Part shown: positions 32,890 to 46,222 of the stretch, one piece after another
Layout: the number at the start of each line of letters is the position of its first letter
Numbering within the stretch: position 1 is the first letter of the stretch
NCBI GenBank assembly: GCA_016758965.1
Contig: JAEPRB010000064.1
Span: 1-64,000 of the forward strand
Reading direction: 5' to 3'
DNA: 64,000 nt
From: Circinella minor
Lineage: Eukaryota > Mucoromycota > Mucoromycetes > Mucorales > Lichtheimiaceae
The notes under the pieces: model-generated
What the model was told of the DNA's origin: nothing
Seen by the model: the letters and a program-made list of their open reading frames with translations, nothing else
Databases searched by the model: none
Translations under genes and position numbers: made by a program

Positions 32890-35800
32890 ATGGCCACGAA
32901 TCAACAACAAAAACAGGCACGAAGACGATTAAAACAATTGGGAAAGGCCTTGTCAGATACACAAACAGGCTGGTCCGACTCTGAAGAAGACGATCATAAC
33001 CTAGAAGGTATAATAAATATACTTCTTTCGAAAAGAAAAATATATATTTGAGAATTCGATTGAAAACTTATTTGACATTGAAAACAAATATTATAGTCAA
33101 TGTTAAATCCGTTCGTATTGGTGATGTTGTGATGCAAGTGACTCCTCCAAAGAATCCCGAGTTAGTTCCAGAACACACAGGTCCTTTTTATGATAATTCA
33201 CAGGTAAAGAAAAAAATGAAAAATTCATGCAGAGAGTAAAGGGAGAAAATGATCCAGATTTTTGTTAAACTTAAAAAATAATCAATTATTTTATAGGAAA
33301 TCCTAAGACACCTTCGATGGTAAATAATAAAAAAAAAGACAATTTAACACATATTGACGTTTTCTAACTCTTTTTCTTTAATATAATTATTGCTGATTAG
33401 GATGATGCAAAAGGATAAGGTAAAAAAGGACTATAGATATAATTTTCAAATACTGTATTATTATTCTTACATGGGATTGTTTTATACATATACTTACTTA
33501 ATCCTTACATTATTAGCTTGGTCAAGATATCTTTTTGATTGGTCCACCAGGACCTCTTCGTCGATCTTTAGTAATGAAATATGCTGAAATGACTCAAAGA
33601 GAGTAAGTTGGAAAGAATAGTTAAAAGAATTCTGGATGAAGAGAAAAAGTGATTATACCAACTGACGCTTTCTTATACATATATTAAGAATTGAATATGT
33701 CGCATTATCCAAGGATGTAACTGATGCTGATTTAAAACAACGTCGTGAATTACAAAATGGAACATCATTTTATATTGATCAAGCAGCTGTACGTGCAGCT
33801 ATTCATGGACGTATTTTAGTTTTAGATGGTATCGAAAAAGCTGAACGTAACGTACTACCTATTTTAAATAATTTACTTGAGAACCGAGAAATGGGTCTGG
33901 ATGATGGTCGATTTTTGACTACCAAGGATGTTCAGGGTTCTACTACTAATGGTTATACAAAGTTTGAGAAAGTCAGTGATCGATTTTTGGTATTTGCTCT
34001 TGGTAAGTATGATATATATTTAAGGTTTGAGTTGGAATTAATTACCGATACCTGGTGTTGCCATTGGAAATAATTGGAAAATCAAAACATTAACTTTACG
34101 TATCATATGACATATAATAATAATAGGATTACCTGTACCACCTTATGTTGGATATCCTTTGGATCCTCCATTACGTTCCCGTTTTCAAAGTCGTGATGTC
34201 CGAGCTCCTCATTTCACAACCGAAGTGAACCAAATTATGGCACTTACAAATAACAAGGCACCACGCGACTTGGTTGAACGTTTGGTATCCATTAGCTCAG
34301 TTTTAAGTGTTCAACCGGACAAGAGTGCTGCAAGAGAAATAGATGTTCCTGAATTCCCAATGACCATCGAAACACTCGCCAATTTACTTGCAGTATTGCC
34401 ACATGCCCATCCACGTTTTTTTGTAGATTTATTATATCCTTATCCCATGTTACCCACCTGTGATCTTGAACAGCTTGGTGTCATTGAATCAGCTTATCGT
34501 CGTTTTGGTGTCCGTGGTCGTGTTGTTGAAGCCCATGAAGAAATCACTCAAACTTTCTCTGGATACCAATTAGCTAATCTTGAAGCCCATAAACCTCTTA
34601 TTTCTATCGACGAAAGCCACAGAGTACATCGTGCCATTGCTACATTCTCACATGTAGATCAAACCGCTCTCGGTTTACCTTTGTCAAGTGGTCCTAATCA
34701 GTTTGGTCCCGCGGAATTCTTTGTCGAGACACCTTATCATCGTGAAATATTTACCTCCATGGTACTTGTTCACGCGGGCAATCATGATATTTGTTTGGTG
34801 GGTACACACAAGGGTGTTGGTAAATCTGCCCTGGTTCGTCATTGTAAGTAGTGCTTATTTTTTTTCTTATGTGTGACACCAAATATATGCATGTATTTTA
34901 TTTACCCCGCAAAATTGTTTTATTTCGGAAGTTGCACGAAATCTTGGCTACACCATCGATTACATTCCTTTATACAGAGATATGTCATCTCGGGATTTGC
35001 TTCAACGTCGTTCGACCACACCCAAGGGTGATACTGTGTGGGATGTATGTATTACAAAATTTAAAAGCAAAGACACAACCATATTGATAGAAAAAAAGAT
35101 CATAATGTATATATTCTTACATAATCAATAATGTAAATATAGAACTCTCTCTTAGTTGAAGCTGCTATTCATGGTCATTTAGCAGTATTGGATGGCATTG
35201 AGGCCTTATCATATGGTACTTTGAACACTTTGCAACGTCTTGTTTGTGAGCGTGAAATGCAACTTCCTGACGGAACACGTTTGATTAATGCTCATCGTTA
35301 TGAGAAATTGATGAAGAAAAACAATATGACAATTGAAGAACTTGATGCGAAACGCTTAGTACCCATTCATCCTTCATTCCGTATTATCGCCCTTGCACGT
35401 GCTGGAGTAAGCGGGCAAAGTGATACCAAAGCTGGTTCTTGGTTGACAGCTGAAATTTTATCTATGTTCCATTTCGTGGTAGTTGATAGTTTGCCATCTC
35501 AGGTAAAAACAAAAGCTCCCAATATTTTCTTTTTTTTAGAGTAGATTATAATAGTGGCTGTAATTATAACGACTTTTATAAAAACCTTTCCAAAAAAAAA
35601 TGTATGTTATAGGAAGAACAAGAAGTTCTTAAGACACTCTCACCCGGTGTCAATGAATCCAAACTACATCAGTTGCTTACATTTGCTCGCCGTCTTCGTC
35701 GTGAAAAAGATGAAACTATCCGAATGCTTTCAAGTGCTCTGTCAACTCGTCAATTGATTCGTATTTGCCGTCGTCTTGCATACTTTGAAGATGAAAACTT

Positions 35801-38800
35801 ATACAAGGCTATTCACAAGGCAGCTCTTTCAAGGTTCATGCCTATTGCTGCGAAGACTGTATTGCATGAACTTATGATTGCAAATGGTATTTATCCCGCA
35901 AAGAATGAAGTACCTATTGAAGAGCTTCAAATTGAAGTTTTGCCATCGCGTGAAGATGCGCAACAAGTTCGTATCGGCAAAGTTGTCGAGCCTGTATTCA
36001 AAGGAGGTGATCCTATGCTTATTCCCAATGTTGTGTTTCATGAAAATCCTGCACATACTGAAATACTTCGTGAAATGCTCAAGGATTACCAATTGGGTGA
36101 TCACTTGTTACTAATTGGTAATCAAGGTGTTGGTAAAAACAAACTTGCTGATTACTTTTTACAGTTATTGCAACTTCCTCGCGAATATATCCAGTTACAT
36201 CGTGATAGTACAGTCCAAAGTTTGACGACAACTCCTGCTATTCGTGATGGTGTTCTGATATTTGAAGATTCTCCTCTTGTTAAAGCTGTTCGTGATGGTA
36301 AAATATACTTTTCCATTAAATACCACACAGTTGGAAAGTAACACGATTACCGTATTGACGAGTTACTTTTTTCTTATAATAATTAGGTACCATATTGGTT
36401 GTTGACGAAGCTGACAAAGCACCTACTTACGTTACTGCAGTATTGAAGAGTCTTGTTGAAGACGGTCAGATGGTATTAGGCGATGGTAGACGTATTGTCG
36501 CCAAGGAATCTGATGTTCAAGATGGTGATCGTTACTTGCTCATCCATCCTGTAAGTAATCTTAAAAATTGTTGGGGGTTGAAAAAACGCAATATTAACAT
36601 ATTTCAATGAAAAATTAGAATTTCCGTATGATTGTTCTTGCCAATCGCCCAGGTTATCCTTTCTTGGGTATGTATTATGAATGGTTTCTTTTTTTTCAAT
36701 TATTGTGAACTTCATTGTTTTTAATTGCTCACTGTATTATTCTTTTTAGGTAACGATTTCTATCGCGAAATCGGTGATGTTTTCAGTTGGTAAGTTAATT
36801 TACTTTATCCTTATAATTAAAATAAGAACGCATACATTGTTTATTCATATGAATTGTTTCTAATATTTATTTAGTCATGCTGTTGATAATCCAGATAAAG
36901 CTTCGGAGGTAAAAAAAACGTTTTACCACTTTTACATATTCTATTCATCAAATCCGAATGATAAGGCTAATAAACGATTAAATATCCATAGATGTACTTG
37001 CTTCGTAAATATGCTCCCGACGTTGCTGAAGATATGCTTGAAAAACTTTCAAGTGCATTCACTGATTTGCGCAAACTTGTTGACGAAGGGTAAGTGTTCA
37101 TTTTTTATTTGTTTCAAATCAAATACAGTCAAGTAAACGTTATTTAATGATATATTAACCTTTTTCTTACATCATATGGTGATTGTATTATATACAGATT
37201 AATCTCTTACCCATACTCCACCCGTGAACTTGTTAACATTGTTTTGCATTTGCAAAACTATCCCGGAGAAGGCATTTCCAAGATTATGCAAAATGTGTTT
37301 GATTTTGATCAATATGATCAAGCTTCCAAAGAATTGCTTATTGAAATCTTTGAAAAACATGGTATTCCAGTTGGTTTGGAATCAGAGTTCACAATGAATC
37401 TTGGTGATATCGTGGACATTGGTGAACCACTTTTAAGTGAACGTTGGACTCGTGTTGATCAAGCTGCTAAAGTGGATGCCACTGTAGAAACTGCTCCTAT
37501 GGCTATTCGGGTAAGCGAGAAAAAAACATTAGAAAATATATATTTTTTTCCTTATTTATTAACAGGATGTATATGTTTTAGGGTGGTTGGGAACTTGATG
37601 TTGGTAAAAAATGGAAGCAGTTAGAACGTAAAGAAGGTCGTTCAACTACTTTCTCAGAACAATTATACAATTTTACCATTCCTACTCGTGGTGAAGCTTT
37701 GGACATTGCTTCTTTAGATGATGGAACACTTTTTGTTGTCACTACTAATCCCGTTACTCTTCATCGCGTTGATGCTCGTCATCAACGTGTGGATAGTTTG
37801 GATCTTTATGAATATTTCCCTCTTCAACGCGGTAAAATCCTGCTTCCTTATGTGTAACTAAAGTACAAAGTGAAATACAATTTTTAATTTTTACTGACTG
37901 GTAGTCTGTATATTTGACTGATATGTTTATCTAGCGCCTCCACGTCTTCGTATCGCCGTTGTTCGTATCAAGGGATTTGTCAAATATTTAGCATTACATA
38001 ACCCATCCAATAACGAATTACTTTGCTGTGACTTTAACAAGAACACTGTCACTTCTGTTGTGGTTAGTTTTCAAAGCTTTTAATTTTCTCTTAAATATGG
38101 TTGAAATATGATACTAATGAAGAATAAATACAAACATAGCTTCGTGGTATGGAACCTGTCAAATCAATCATGTGTGATGAACTGGCTGCACTTGGTATTC
38201 TTGGTAATGTGTATTATTTTGATTATGTTAACGCTTTTCCCATTAATTAATTAGAATTTTATTCTAATTTGTTTGAATATTTTTTTCTACAACTAGTCTT
38301 CTACCAAGAAGATAAGACTGGTGTTGCTGTTCTTGATTTCAACACTACCAAGCAACACACTATTACACTCCCAACTCGCAGTATGTATCAACGATGATGA
38401 CTTTTTGTTATTTAATATGCTTTTTTTACCTATAATACTAAACATCAATACTTTATGAATTAGTTGAACAATTGTTGGTTGTTGAGCCAAATTTATGGTT
38501 TGCTCGTGGTAGTCGTGATGCCAAAACCTATGCATTCTACTCTAAAAATGAAGGTATCCCCTCAGTTCTTGAATCTATAGAAATTCTTGGTCAAAATGGA
38601 CAACCCGTTGGTGAAGTTGAAAACATCTTTTGGAACGAATTTACGTAAGTAAAATGCTTTTGTTTTTTACCTTCTATGCTCTTAATACAGTAAAACCCCG
38701 TTTTTTGCACCCCCGTTTTTTGCACAATCCCTCTTTTTGCACACCTTTTAGCAAAAATCCCACTCTGATTTTACTATGTTTTCGACCCCACTTTTTGCAC

Positions 38801-41572
38801 ACCCCCGGTTTTTGCACTACTTTCAAGCCAAATCCCACCTGTGCAAAAAACGGGGTTTAACTGTACGGATAATTTTGAAGTATATTAACTGTATTTTTTT
38901 TTTTCGTCTTGTCCGCCAAAAACGAACAGACCTGGATTCAAGTTTGCACAAAATGGCAAAGCACATAAATTTGGTACCATTGTTCAAGGATGCAATTATG
39001 ACAATTTTATCAACAAATCAGGCCCAATTGATCTTTTGGCATATTTAGTAAGCGGTCCTGTTGAAGAAGTTCCAAAGCGTATTAAGGGCTGTGCTTTATA
39101 CTTGAACCGATCTCAACAAATGGCTGTTATCAAACCATCGTCTGTAAGTTTTTTTTTTTTTCTAAAAAAAAATGGCTACATGTCAAAAGTAATATTACAA
39201 GCTTTGAATATTAAATGTTTCTGATATATCAATAGGATGGACGCCCTGAGAGCTTTTTGGATATTATCAATCCTGTTCGTAATCAAGTATGGCGCATCAA
39301 GATACCTTTAGCCGACATGAGCAACATTGACGCGTAAGTCAAGCATAATTTTATTTGTGATATTTTTTTTGCTAAAGACTTGTCTTTTTTATGTTTGTAT
39401 GGACACATAGTGAATATCCTGCTGCAACATTTGCCCGTTTCCAAGTTGAACGCCATGTTGCTTCCATGTGCGAACTTACCAACGGTAACCTAGTTACAAT
39501 GGATGCCTCTGGTGTTGTACGAGTGTGGCAGGTTCAATCCACTGATTTGTACAACGCGGCCCAAACATGGAAACAAATGGTTGGCGTAGATCAAAACGCA
39601 CTATCTATTATTTATGAAACTGACCAGGTTTGTTTAACCACCCACATCAAAAAATGAAAATAAAAGAGAGAAAAAATATTGCTTCTCGTTTAGGAATTGA
39701 TTATTGTACGTTTGAACATTAATTTATCATCAATTGGTTGCGTAGAACGAAGAAGGTGAAGACGTTTTAGTCGGCGAAATTAGTGGTGAAGGTGACGGTG
39801 AAGGGCAAGGGAAAGGCCAAGGTAAAGGAAAAGGTCAGGGATCCGGCGGTGGCCAAGGATCTGGTGATGGCAACGGTGGTGGAGAAAGTGGTGACGCTCA
39901 ACAAGGCTCGAGTGGCGGCGGTGGAAGCGGTGCCGGTGCTGGAATGAATGAAGGAGGCCGCGAGGAAGCTACTTTTGAAGATATCGAAAACCTCAAATTG
40001 GTAGAGTATTGCTCTATATATTTTGCAAACTTTTTTCACGTTTAAACTGTTTACTTATTGATTTAAATGTGGCTTTCTGTATGTTTATATAATTTTTTTA
40101 GCGCTCTGCAAATGACCAGCCAGAAATCGTCAGTGAAGCTCAAAGGTAAGAAAAAAAATATATACGAAAGTGATAATTGATAAAAAGCTAAATTATTGCT
40201 TGTTTAATTAGAGAAATGCATGAACAATCAATGGAAAAGATGCTTAGCAAGCTCGATATGACCCATGGCGACTACAGTGTAAATAGCATAGTCATTATTA
40301 TTATTATTTTGTCATTTTGAACAGCTTTTCCAACATATTTCTAATATATAACGTTTTAGGTTTTCCAAAAATACATGGAAAATGTACGACGCGAAATTCG
40401 TGAATTGCGTGTCATTCTTGAAAGTACTGAAGCCAAGAACAAAGAACGAGTATGGTTGAAAAATCAAACATCTGGCGATCTTGACGACACGAAAATGTAT
40501 GTATTATATGCTATACTGTAATGTTACGTGTGTTAATTTACCGCATGTATTTATAACCAACCTGTTTTATTATGATAGTATCGAAGGTTTGACAGGTGAA
40601 CGTGCAATCTACCGAAAACGCGGTGAAGATGATCCTGAAATTGGTTTGTTCCAGGATAAACCCAAGCGCATGAAATTTGTATTTGATTTGTCAGCCAGGT
40701 AAGAATAACTGTTCACGTTATTAAACTACTTTTTCTTTGCCGATCGTATTTAAAATTTACACCGTTTAATTACTATAGTATGTATCGGTTCAACACTCAT
40801 GATCGTCGTCTTGAACGATCACTTGAAGTAGCACTCATGATGATGGAGTCTTTCCGCGGTTTCGAGCATAAATTTGCTTACAGTATCATTGGTCACAGCG
40901 GTGATGGCGCCAATATCGAATTCGTGGTTCCTGGTAAATATCCTAAGACTGAAAAGGAAGAGTTTGAAATTATTAACAAAATGCGAGCTCATTCCCAATA
41001 TTGTTTAAGTGGAGGTAAATATGTTTGTTATTAAGTACTAGCTCCTATACCATGTATACTGCATTCTAGGAATGACATTTTTTAATACCATTCTCTGTTT
41101 CTCTTAGATAATACTCTTGGTGCTGCATCCCACTCTATCAAAGAAATTGTAAAAGACGAAGGTGATGACTATTTTGTCGTTGTCCTTTCTGATGCCAATA
41201 TCACACAATATAATATTCATCCAAACGATATCGCTCGAGGTAATATATATATATAAAGAAAATGGGTGTTATCAGCTTTATTCTTACAATTCAAACTGTT
41301 TCTAATCTTTGTGTTGTTATTCTTAGTCTTAAAATCGGATGATCGAGTCACTGCCCAAATGATTTTCATTGGCTCACTCCAAGATCAAGCTGAACGGTAT
41401 GTGTATATGGTTTCTTGTTTCTAACGTTCGATACATTTTTCTTTATTAATATTATATGATTATTATTTATAGATTGAAACAAGCACTTGGTAGTCAAGCT
41501 CATATTTGTGCCGAGAATAAAGATCTTCCAAAGATTATGAAAGCTCTCTTTTTGACCTCCATGCTTAAGTAG
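32890..41572 (+). CDS. VWA8: VWA8, mitochondrial-type AAA+ ATPase with VWA domain
   Basis: Thirty-four exons join in phase to 5,649 nt, giving 1,882 aa; human VWA8 is about 1,905. Key parts are: P-loop 1 (IGPPGPLRRS, residue about 97), P-loop 2 (THKGVGKSALVRH, about 450), P-loop 3 (GNQGVGKNKLADY, about 788) followed by LVVDEADKAP, and a C-terminal VWA domain with a MIDAS-like FDLSASMYRFN (about 1699) after GLTGERAIYRKRGEDDPEIG. A Gly/Gln-rich low-complexity insert lies at about 1510-1565. The family is a dynein/midasin-like ATPase of the mitochondrial matrix; here the N-terminus is basic (KQARRRLKQLGKAL), then acidic, so targeting is uncertain. Exon 25 is 12 nt (ELII) and exon 4 is 19 nt. The intron at 38645-38929 carries a MITE. 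Confidence 0.95.
38688..38863. mobile_element. pogo/Tc1-mariner-like MITE in a VWA8 intron
   Basis: This 176-bp element is flanked by TA on both sides (38686-38687 and 38864-38865). Its terminal inverted repeats start CAGTAAAACCCCG and, from the other end, CAGTTAAACCCCG, matching at 22 of 23 positions. The interior repeats a CCCCGTTTTTTGCAC-like unit several times, in an almost tandem manner. It has no coding capacity. It enlarges the host intron to 285 nt, compared with the usual 50-100. Confidence 0.88.
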
Positions 41573-43584
41573 ATACTATTTTAGATATGTTTTATATAAT
41601 TATTAGTTCTCTCCGGAAATTTATTTGTGGCGAGCAGAATAACTTGTCATTTTTATATATATTAAATTTTTTATGTTATTTTTGAAATATTTTACATTGG
41701 ATGATAGGCAGTTGCTTTTACGTCAGTAATTTTGAATATACGTATTTCAACTTTTATCTTATGAAAAGCTTTTTTTTAAGATTGTGACAGGAATTTCTCG
41801 ATTGGTTCTGTATCATAAAAAAAATAATGTTGTCGTTTGAATATATAGAATAAAAAATGAAAGGTGCCTTTGTCTACAAGTAGCAGTATGCACACACACA
41901 CACACACATGCCCTTTCTGTTTTTTTTACGTTCACATATATATTTTTCTATATCTGGATCATGCAAACCGGACAAAAACATGGCGTAGAAGAACATAAAA
42001 AGGTTCTTTTTTAAACGAGTTACGTACATGATCTTAAAATCTTATGAGTAGAAAATATACTAATAGTAATCATATTCCGTGAAAAGAGGTGTTGTCCTCA
42101 GCAATAACAAACTTTGTTGGTTGTTCAGATCAAAAATAATAGAACCAAGCGAACTTGTAGCGGTTTAGGAAATGAAAATCTTTGCATAACCTATTTAATT
42201 CTTTATTTCTCACACATGAATGCTACACGCTTTGGAATAACAGCTTTGGATATATCTGCTGTGGGCGCTTACATCTCTACAACAAAAACTATTTTGAAGT
42301 ACTTTAGCTTGATCATTATAAATATAACAATTAGATATGTTAGTGGCACCGCTGCTTGTAATGGTATACATAAAAAAATGTAAACATTTATATATTTAAC
42401 GTGTACGTTTCCAGTGGTGATCTTTACAGCAGTGTCAGTCAATCTTTCATTTCAAAAATTCTTGGTTCTATATTATTGTTATCATGTCAAGACTCCAATT
42501 TGTTATCGGAAAAAAAAACTATATACAATAAATTGTCATAATGATCTTATACGTACCATTAGGAAGATACAATATTTATTTTTTCAAATTTCACGAAATC
42601 AGACTGTATTTTTTAAAAAAAGAAAAGCTTTTTTTCCACACAGTTTGATCTCATACGCTAGGACATAATATTTATCATCTAGCCACAAATGTGTACTTTG
42701 TATTTCATCGATTGATTTGTTGACAACACTCTCTGTTGCTAATGTAATTAAACTGATATGTAGTTTAAACTTTGTCGCTCATACATACCATTACTTTGTG
42801 AATTGAAGAGCTTTTGAAATTTTACATATCTCTGTACTTCACTGATCTATTTGAATACAATATACAGTACATTCATCAAGAGCTTGTATTTAAGTAATCG
42901 TAATACGTAGTTGTTACGTATCTACGTAAACTATTGCTATCATATAAATATATTACTTGATAAAGAATAAAGAGTCGTTGATTTTTTTGCTAATATTTAT
43001 CAGATTATGCATATTATAATTTTTTTCTTTTATTTTCGTTGGCTTCTTTAATCATACTGACGTGGAGACTTTGTTCGTATACTTGCCAACTACCTGACCA
43101 ATAAATCGACTAAGTAAGATACAGAAATTACGAAATACATTCAATTAATAAGAAGTATGAGAAGACTGATCATGATATCTATTTTCTTTCTATATTTGCC
43201 CAAAAAAAATATTAATATTTAGAGTTTTGATAAAATAGAAGCTCAGGGAAGGATTAATCAATTTGAAAAGATGTTTGTTTTGACACGAGTTAAATCAATA
43301 TATGAACATAAAGAAAGTTTAATAGTGATGAATGGGGTTTTAGAAACAAGCCATTATAACAAGAAAATATATCGAAAAGGAAACATACTACTATCTGGAA
43401 ATATTATAATGGACCCCACACAATCGGAGTTTACGTAATTTCAAGCATTTGAAAATCTCGTTGTTGCATAGTTTTTTCAATTTTCCCCCCACAGTTTTGT
43501 ATTTCTTGACTAATATTAAAAAAGAAACTTTCTGGTCACCCTTTTTTTTTCTTTTCTTTTACATATACTTTTATTATTTTAATT
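41573..43584. other. intergenic, nothing assigned
   Basis: This 2-kb AT-rich spacer has a short (CA)n run at about 41889-41908. No coding pattern or mobile element was recognised. Confidence 0.55.
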
Positions 43585-45655
43585 ATGACACCAAAAAAAC
43601 CTGTACGTATTGGTTGTTATTCAGCATATTGGGGTGATTCTCCTGCTGCTGCTATTCAACTTGTCAAAAATGAAGGCGCCAATCTTGATTATTTAGTTGC
43701 TGATTATCTTGCTGGTAAGATAATAATATTATTATATTCATATTTAGTTTTAAATACTAATTAATTAATAAATAAAATTCAAAATAGAAATTACAATGGG
43801 TATTCTTGCAGCACGTCGTAAACGACGTATTTTATCCGGAAAAGACAAAGGCATTGATTATGTACCCGATTTTTTATCACTCGTCTTAAAAAACATTCTT
43901 CCTGATATTGCAAAAAACGGCACTAAAGTGGTAACGAATGCTGGTGCTTTGGATCCCATTGGATGCAAGGAAGCCATTGAAAAGTTATTAAAAAAATTAA
44001 ATCTTGAAAAGCAAATCAAGGTCGCTGCTGTCCTTGGTGACGATGTATTGGAAAACAAAGAAACTGAGACGTTGGAATCATTTAGTCAAGTACATTCATT
44101 TTCACCTATTTCATCAACAGAACATGGATTAGATGCTGATCCTATGCCTGCAAAGGATGAGCCTATCTTATCATTAAACGCTTATTTGGGTTCTCGTGGT
44201 GTTGCTGACGCATTAGCTCAAGGAGCCCATATTGTCGTTACTGGACGTGTGGTTGATTCAGCACTTGTTGTGGGTCCCTTAATACATGAATATGGTTGGA
44301 ACGAGAACCAGCCTGAATATTACGATCGTATGGCTTCAGCATCGTTGGCTGGTCATGTCATTGAATGTGGTTGTCAATCAACTGGGGGTAATTTCACCGA
44401 TTGGCGTTTAGCCGCTGAATCTCCTTACGGAGGTTATGCCAACATGGGTTACCCAATTGTTGAATTTGATGCCAATGGAGAATTCGTTGTCACCAAACCT
44501 GAAAAAACTGGTGGTTTGGTTAGTCCGGCCACTGTTGCCGAACAGATCGTGTACGAAATCTTGGATCCAGCATTATACTTGTTGCCTGATGTCATTTTGG
44601 ATATGCGTCAAATTCGCGTTAGCAAAGTGGGAGAAAACCGTGTGTTGGTTCAAGGTGCAAAAGGAAGAGCACCCACTCCTTGGCTCAAGTGCTCTGGTAT
44701 TTTCCTCGATGGTTGGAAGCTCAGTGGTGAATTAGTCATTGGTGGTCATGAAGCCAAACAAAAAGCATTAGCTGTTGGTAATGCTGTGGTTCAACGTGTA
44801 GAAAACATGCTCAAAGATGTTGGTATTAGTCCTTTCAGAGGAACCAATGTGGAAACTTTAGGTGGTGAATCGCTGTATGGACCTCATGCAAAGAAAGATG
44901 TTTCACGTGAAATTGTGCTTCGATTGACTGCTCATCATGATGACACCAAAGCACTTAACTTGTTTGCTCGAGAAATCATGGCTGTAAGATCTATTGATAC
45001 TATATATTTTCGAGATACAGTATACTCATATATATATACTTTGTATTATTCATTATTTGTATAGGTTGGTACTTGTATGGCGCCTGGTATTACTGGTAGT
45101 GGTAGTGGACGACCTAAACCTGTACCCAATTTAGTTCATTTTCCATGTTTGTTACCCAAGACAGAAGTCAAGGCAAGTGTTGTTGTTGGCAATGACTCGT
45201 TACAAACTGTCCAATGGGAAAAATGGGACGAATCTCAATCATTTGGTTCACCTTCTGTTGTTCCTTTAATTCCTGAAGCTTCAGTTAGTTCCACTACGAA
45301 ACTTGTCAAGACTAAATTAATTAACTTGGCTAATGGAAGAAGTGGTGATAAGGGTGATGTTTGTAATGTGGGTATTATTGCTCGTGATCCACGTTATTAT
45401 CCATACATCAAACGATCATTGACTGGACCTGTCGTTGCAGAATACATGAAACATTTATGTAAAGGAACTGTTACACGTTTTGAACTTCCTGGTCTTTTTG
45501 CTTTGAATTTTGTTTTGACCAAGTCCTTGGGTGGTGGTGGATTAAGTTCTTTGACGATTGATCGTCAAGGAAAAACATTTGCACAATTGATATTGACTGG
45601 TATTGATATCGAAATTCCTGCTGAATTATTACCAGCAGATCAAGCTAAACTTTAA
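43585..45655 (+). CDS. AtuA-like (DUF1446) protein
   Basis: Three exons (43585-43714, 43788-44983, 45065-45655) give 638 aa. The large N-terminal domain (residues about 6-470) is the DUF1446/AtuA family: [61 protein letters not shown] and GYPIVEF are typical. The C-terminal domain (about 530-635) is the AtuA-like ferredoxin-fold part, with [20 protein letters not shown] and [11 protein letters not shown]. Bacterial AtuA belongs to the acyclic terpene utilisation pathway, but its precise reaction is not settled; fungi keep fused two-domain versions of unknown function. No targeting signal is evident. Poly-A/T tracts follow the stop, before the convergent KH-protein gene. Confidence 0.9.
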
Positions 45656-46222
45656 AAAAAAGGTCCCTTTTTATTTTTTTATTATGATGATAATGATAAT
45701 ACATTCTCCAACTATTCAAATTAAATCAAAGTATTATTTTTGTTTCAATATATAATTTTTTTTTTATTTCTTTTTTTTTTCGTGTCTATTTACAAAAAGA
45801 AAAAAAAATGTAGAATAATCACCAACTTGTGTAAAAAAAGAAAAAAAAGGGGAGGGGGGAAAGAAACAGATGAAGGGAAATAGAAAGGGGGGGAAAAGAG
45901 AAAGAGATATAAATCTTTTGATTTTTTTTTGTTTTTTGTTATTATTGGTTTCTTTTTTTTTGACGTCATAAAATCTTTCTTTTTTACCAAAAAAAGAAAA
46001 TAATGATGAGAAAGAAACCTAATGTTTGGGATTTTTATACATGTAGTGTATATTCAATGTTTGTGAATTGATTTGTGTATAAATTGTGTGTGCGCGTGCG
46101 TGTGTGTTCGTTTTTAAAGGTAAAGGTCGGTTATAATATTTAAAAAAAAAAGGTACAACAAATGAAAAATTTATATAAGAAAAAAAAAAGAGTAAGAAAA
46201 AGGGGAATTTTATGGGTGTTGT
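45656..46222. other. convergent 3' intergenic region
   Basis: These 567 bp between two gene ends are dominated by poly-A, poly-T and purine runs, with a short GT/GC repeat near 46090. Terminators are expected here, but no discrete signal was identified. Confidence 0.5.

Noticed and set aside
34851..35087. Short ORF between VWA8 exons 7 and 8
   Set aside because: It spans an intron and out-of-frame exon sequence. The in-phase VWA8 exon model explains the region.
38630..38860. 76-aa plus-strand ORF with repeated Phe-Leu-His/Cys-Thr motifs
   Set aside because: It is translation of the MITE repeats within a VWA8 intron, not a protein.
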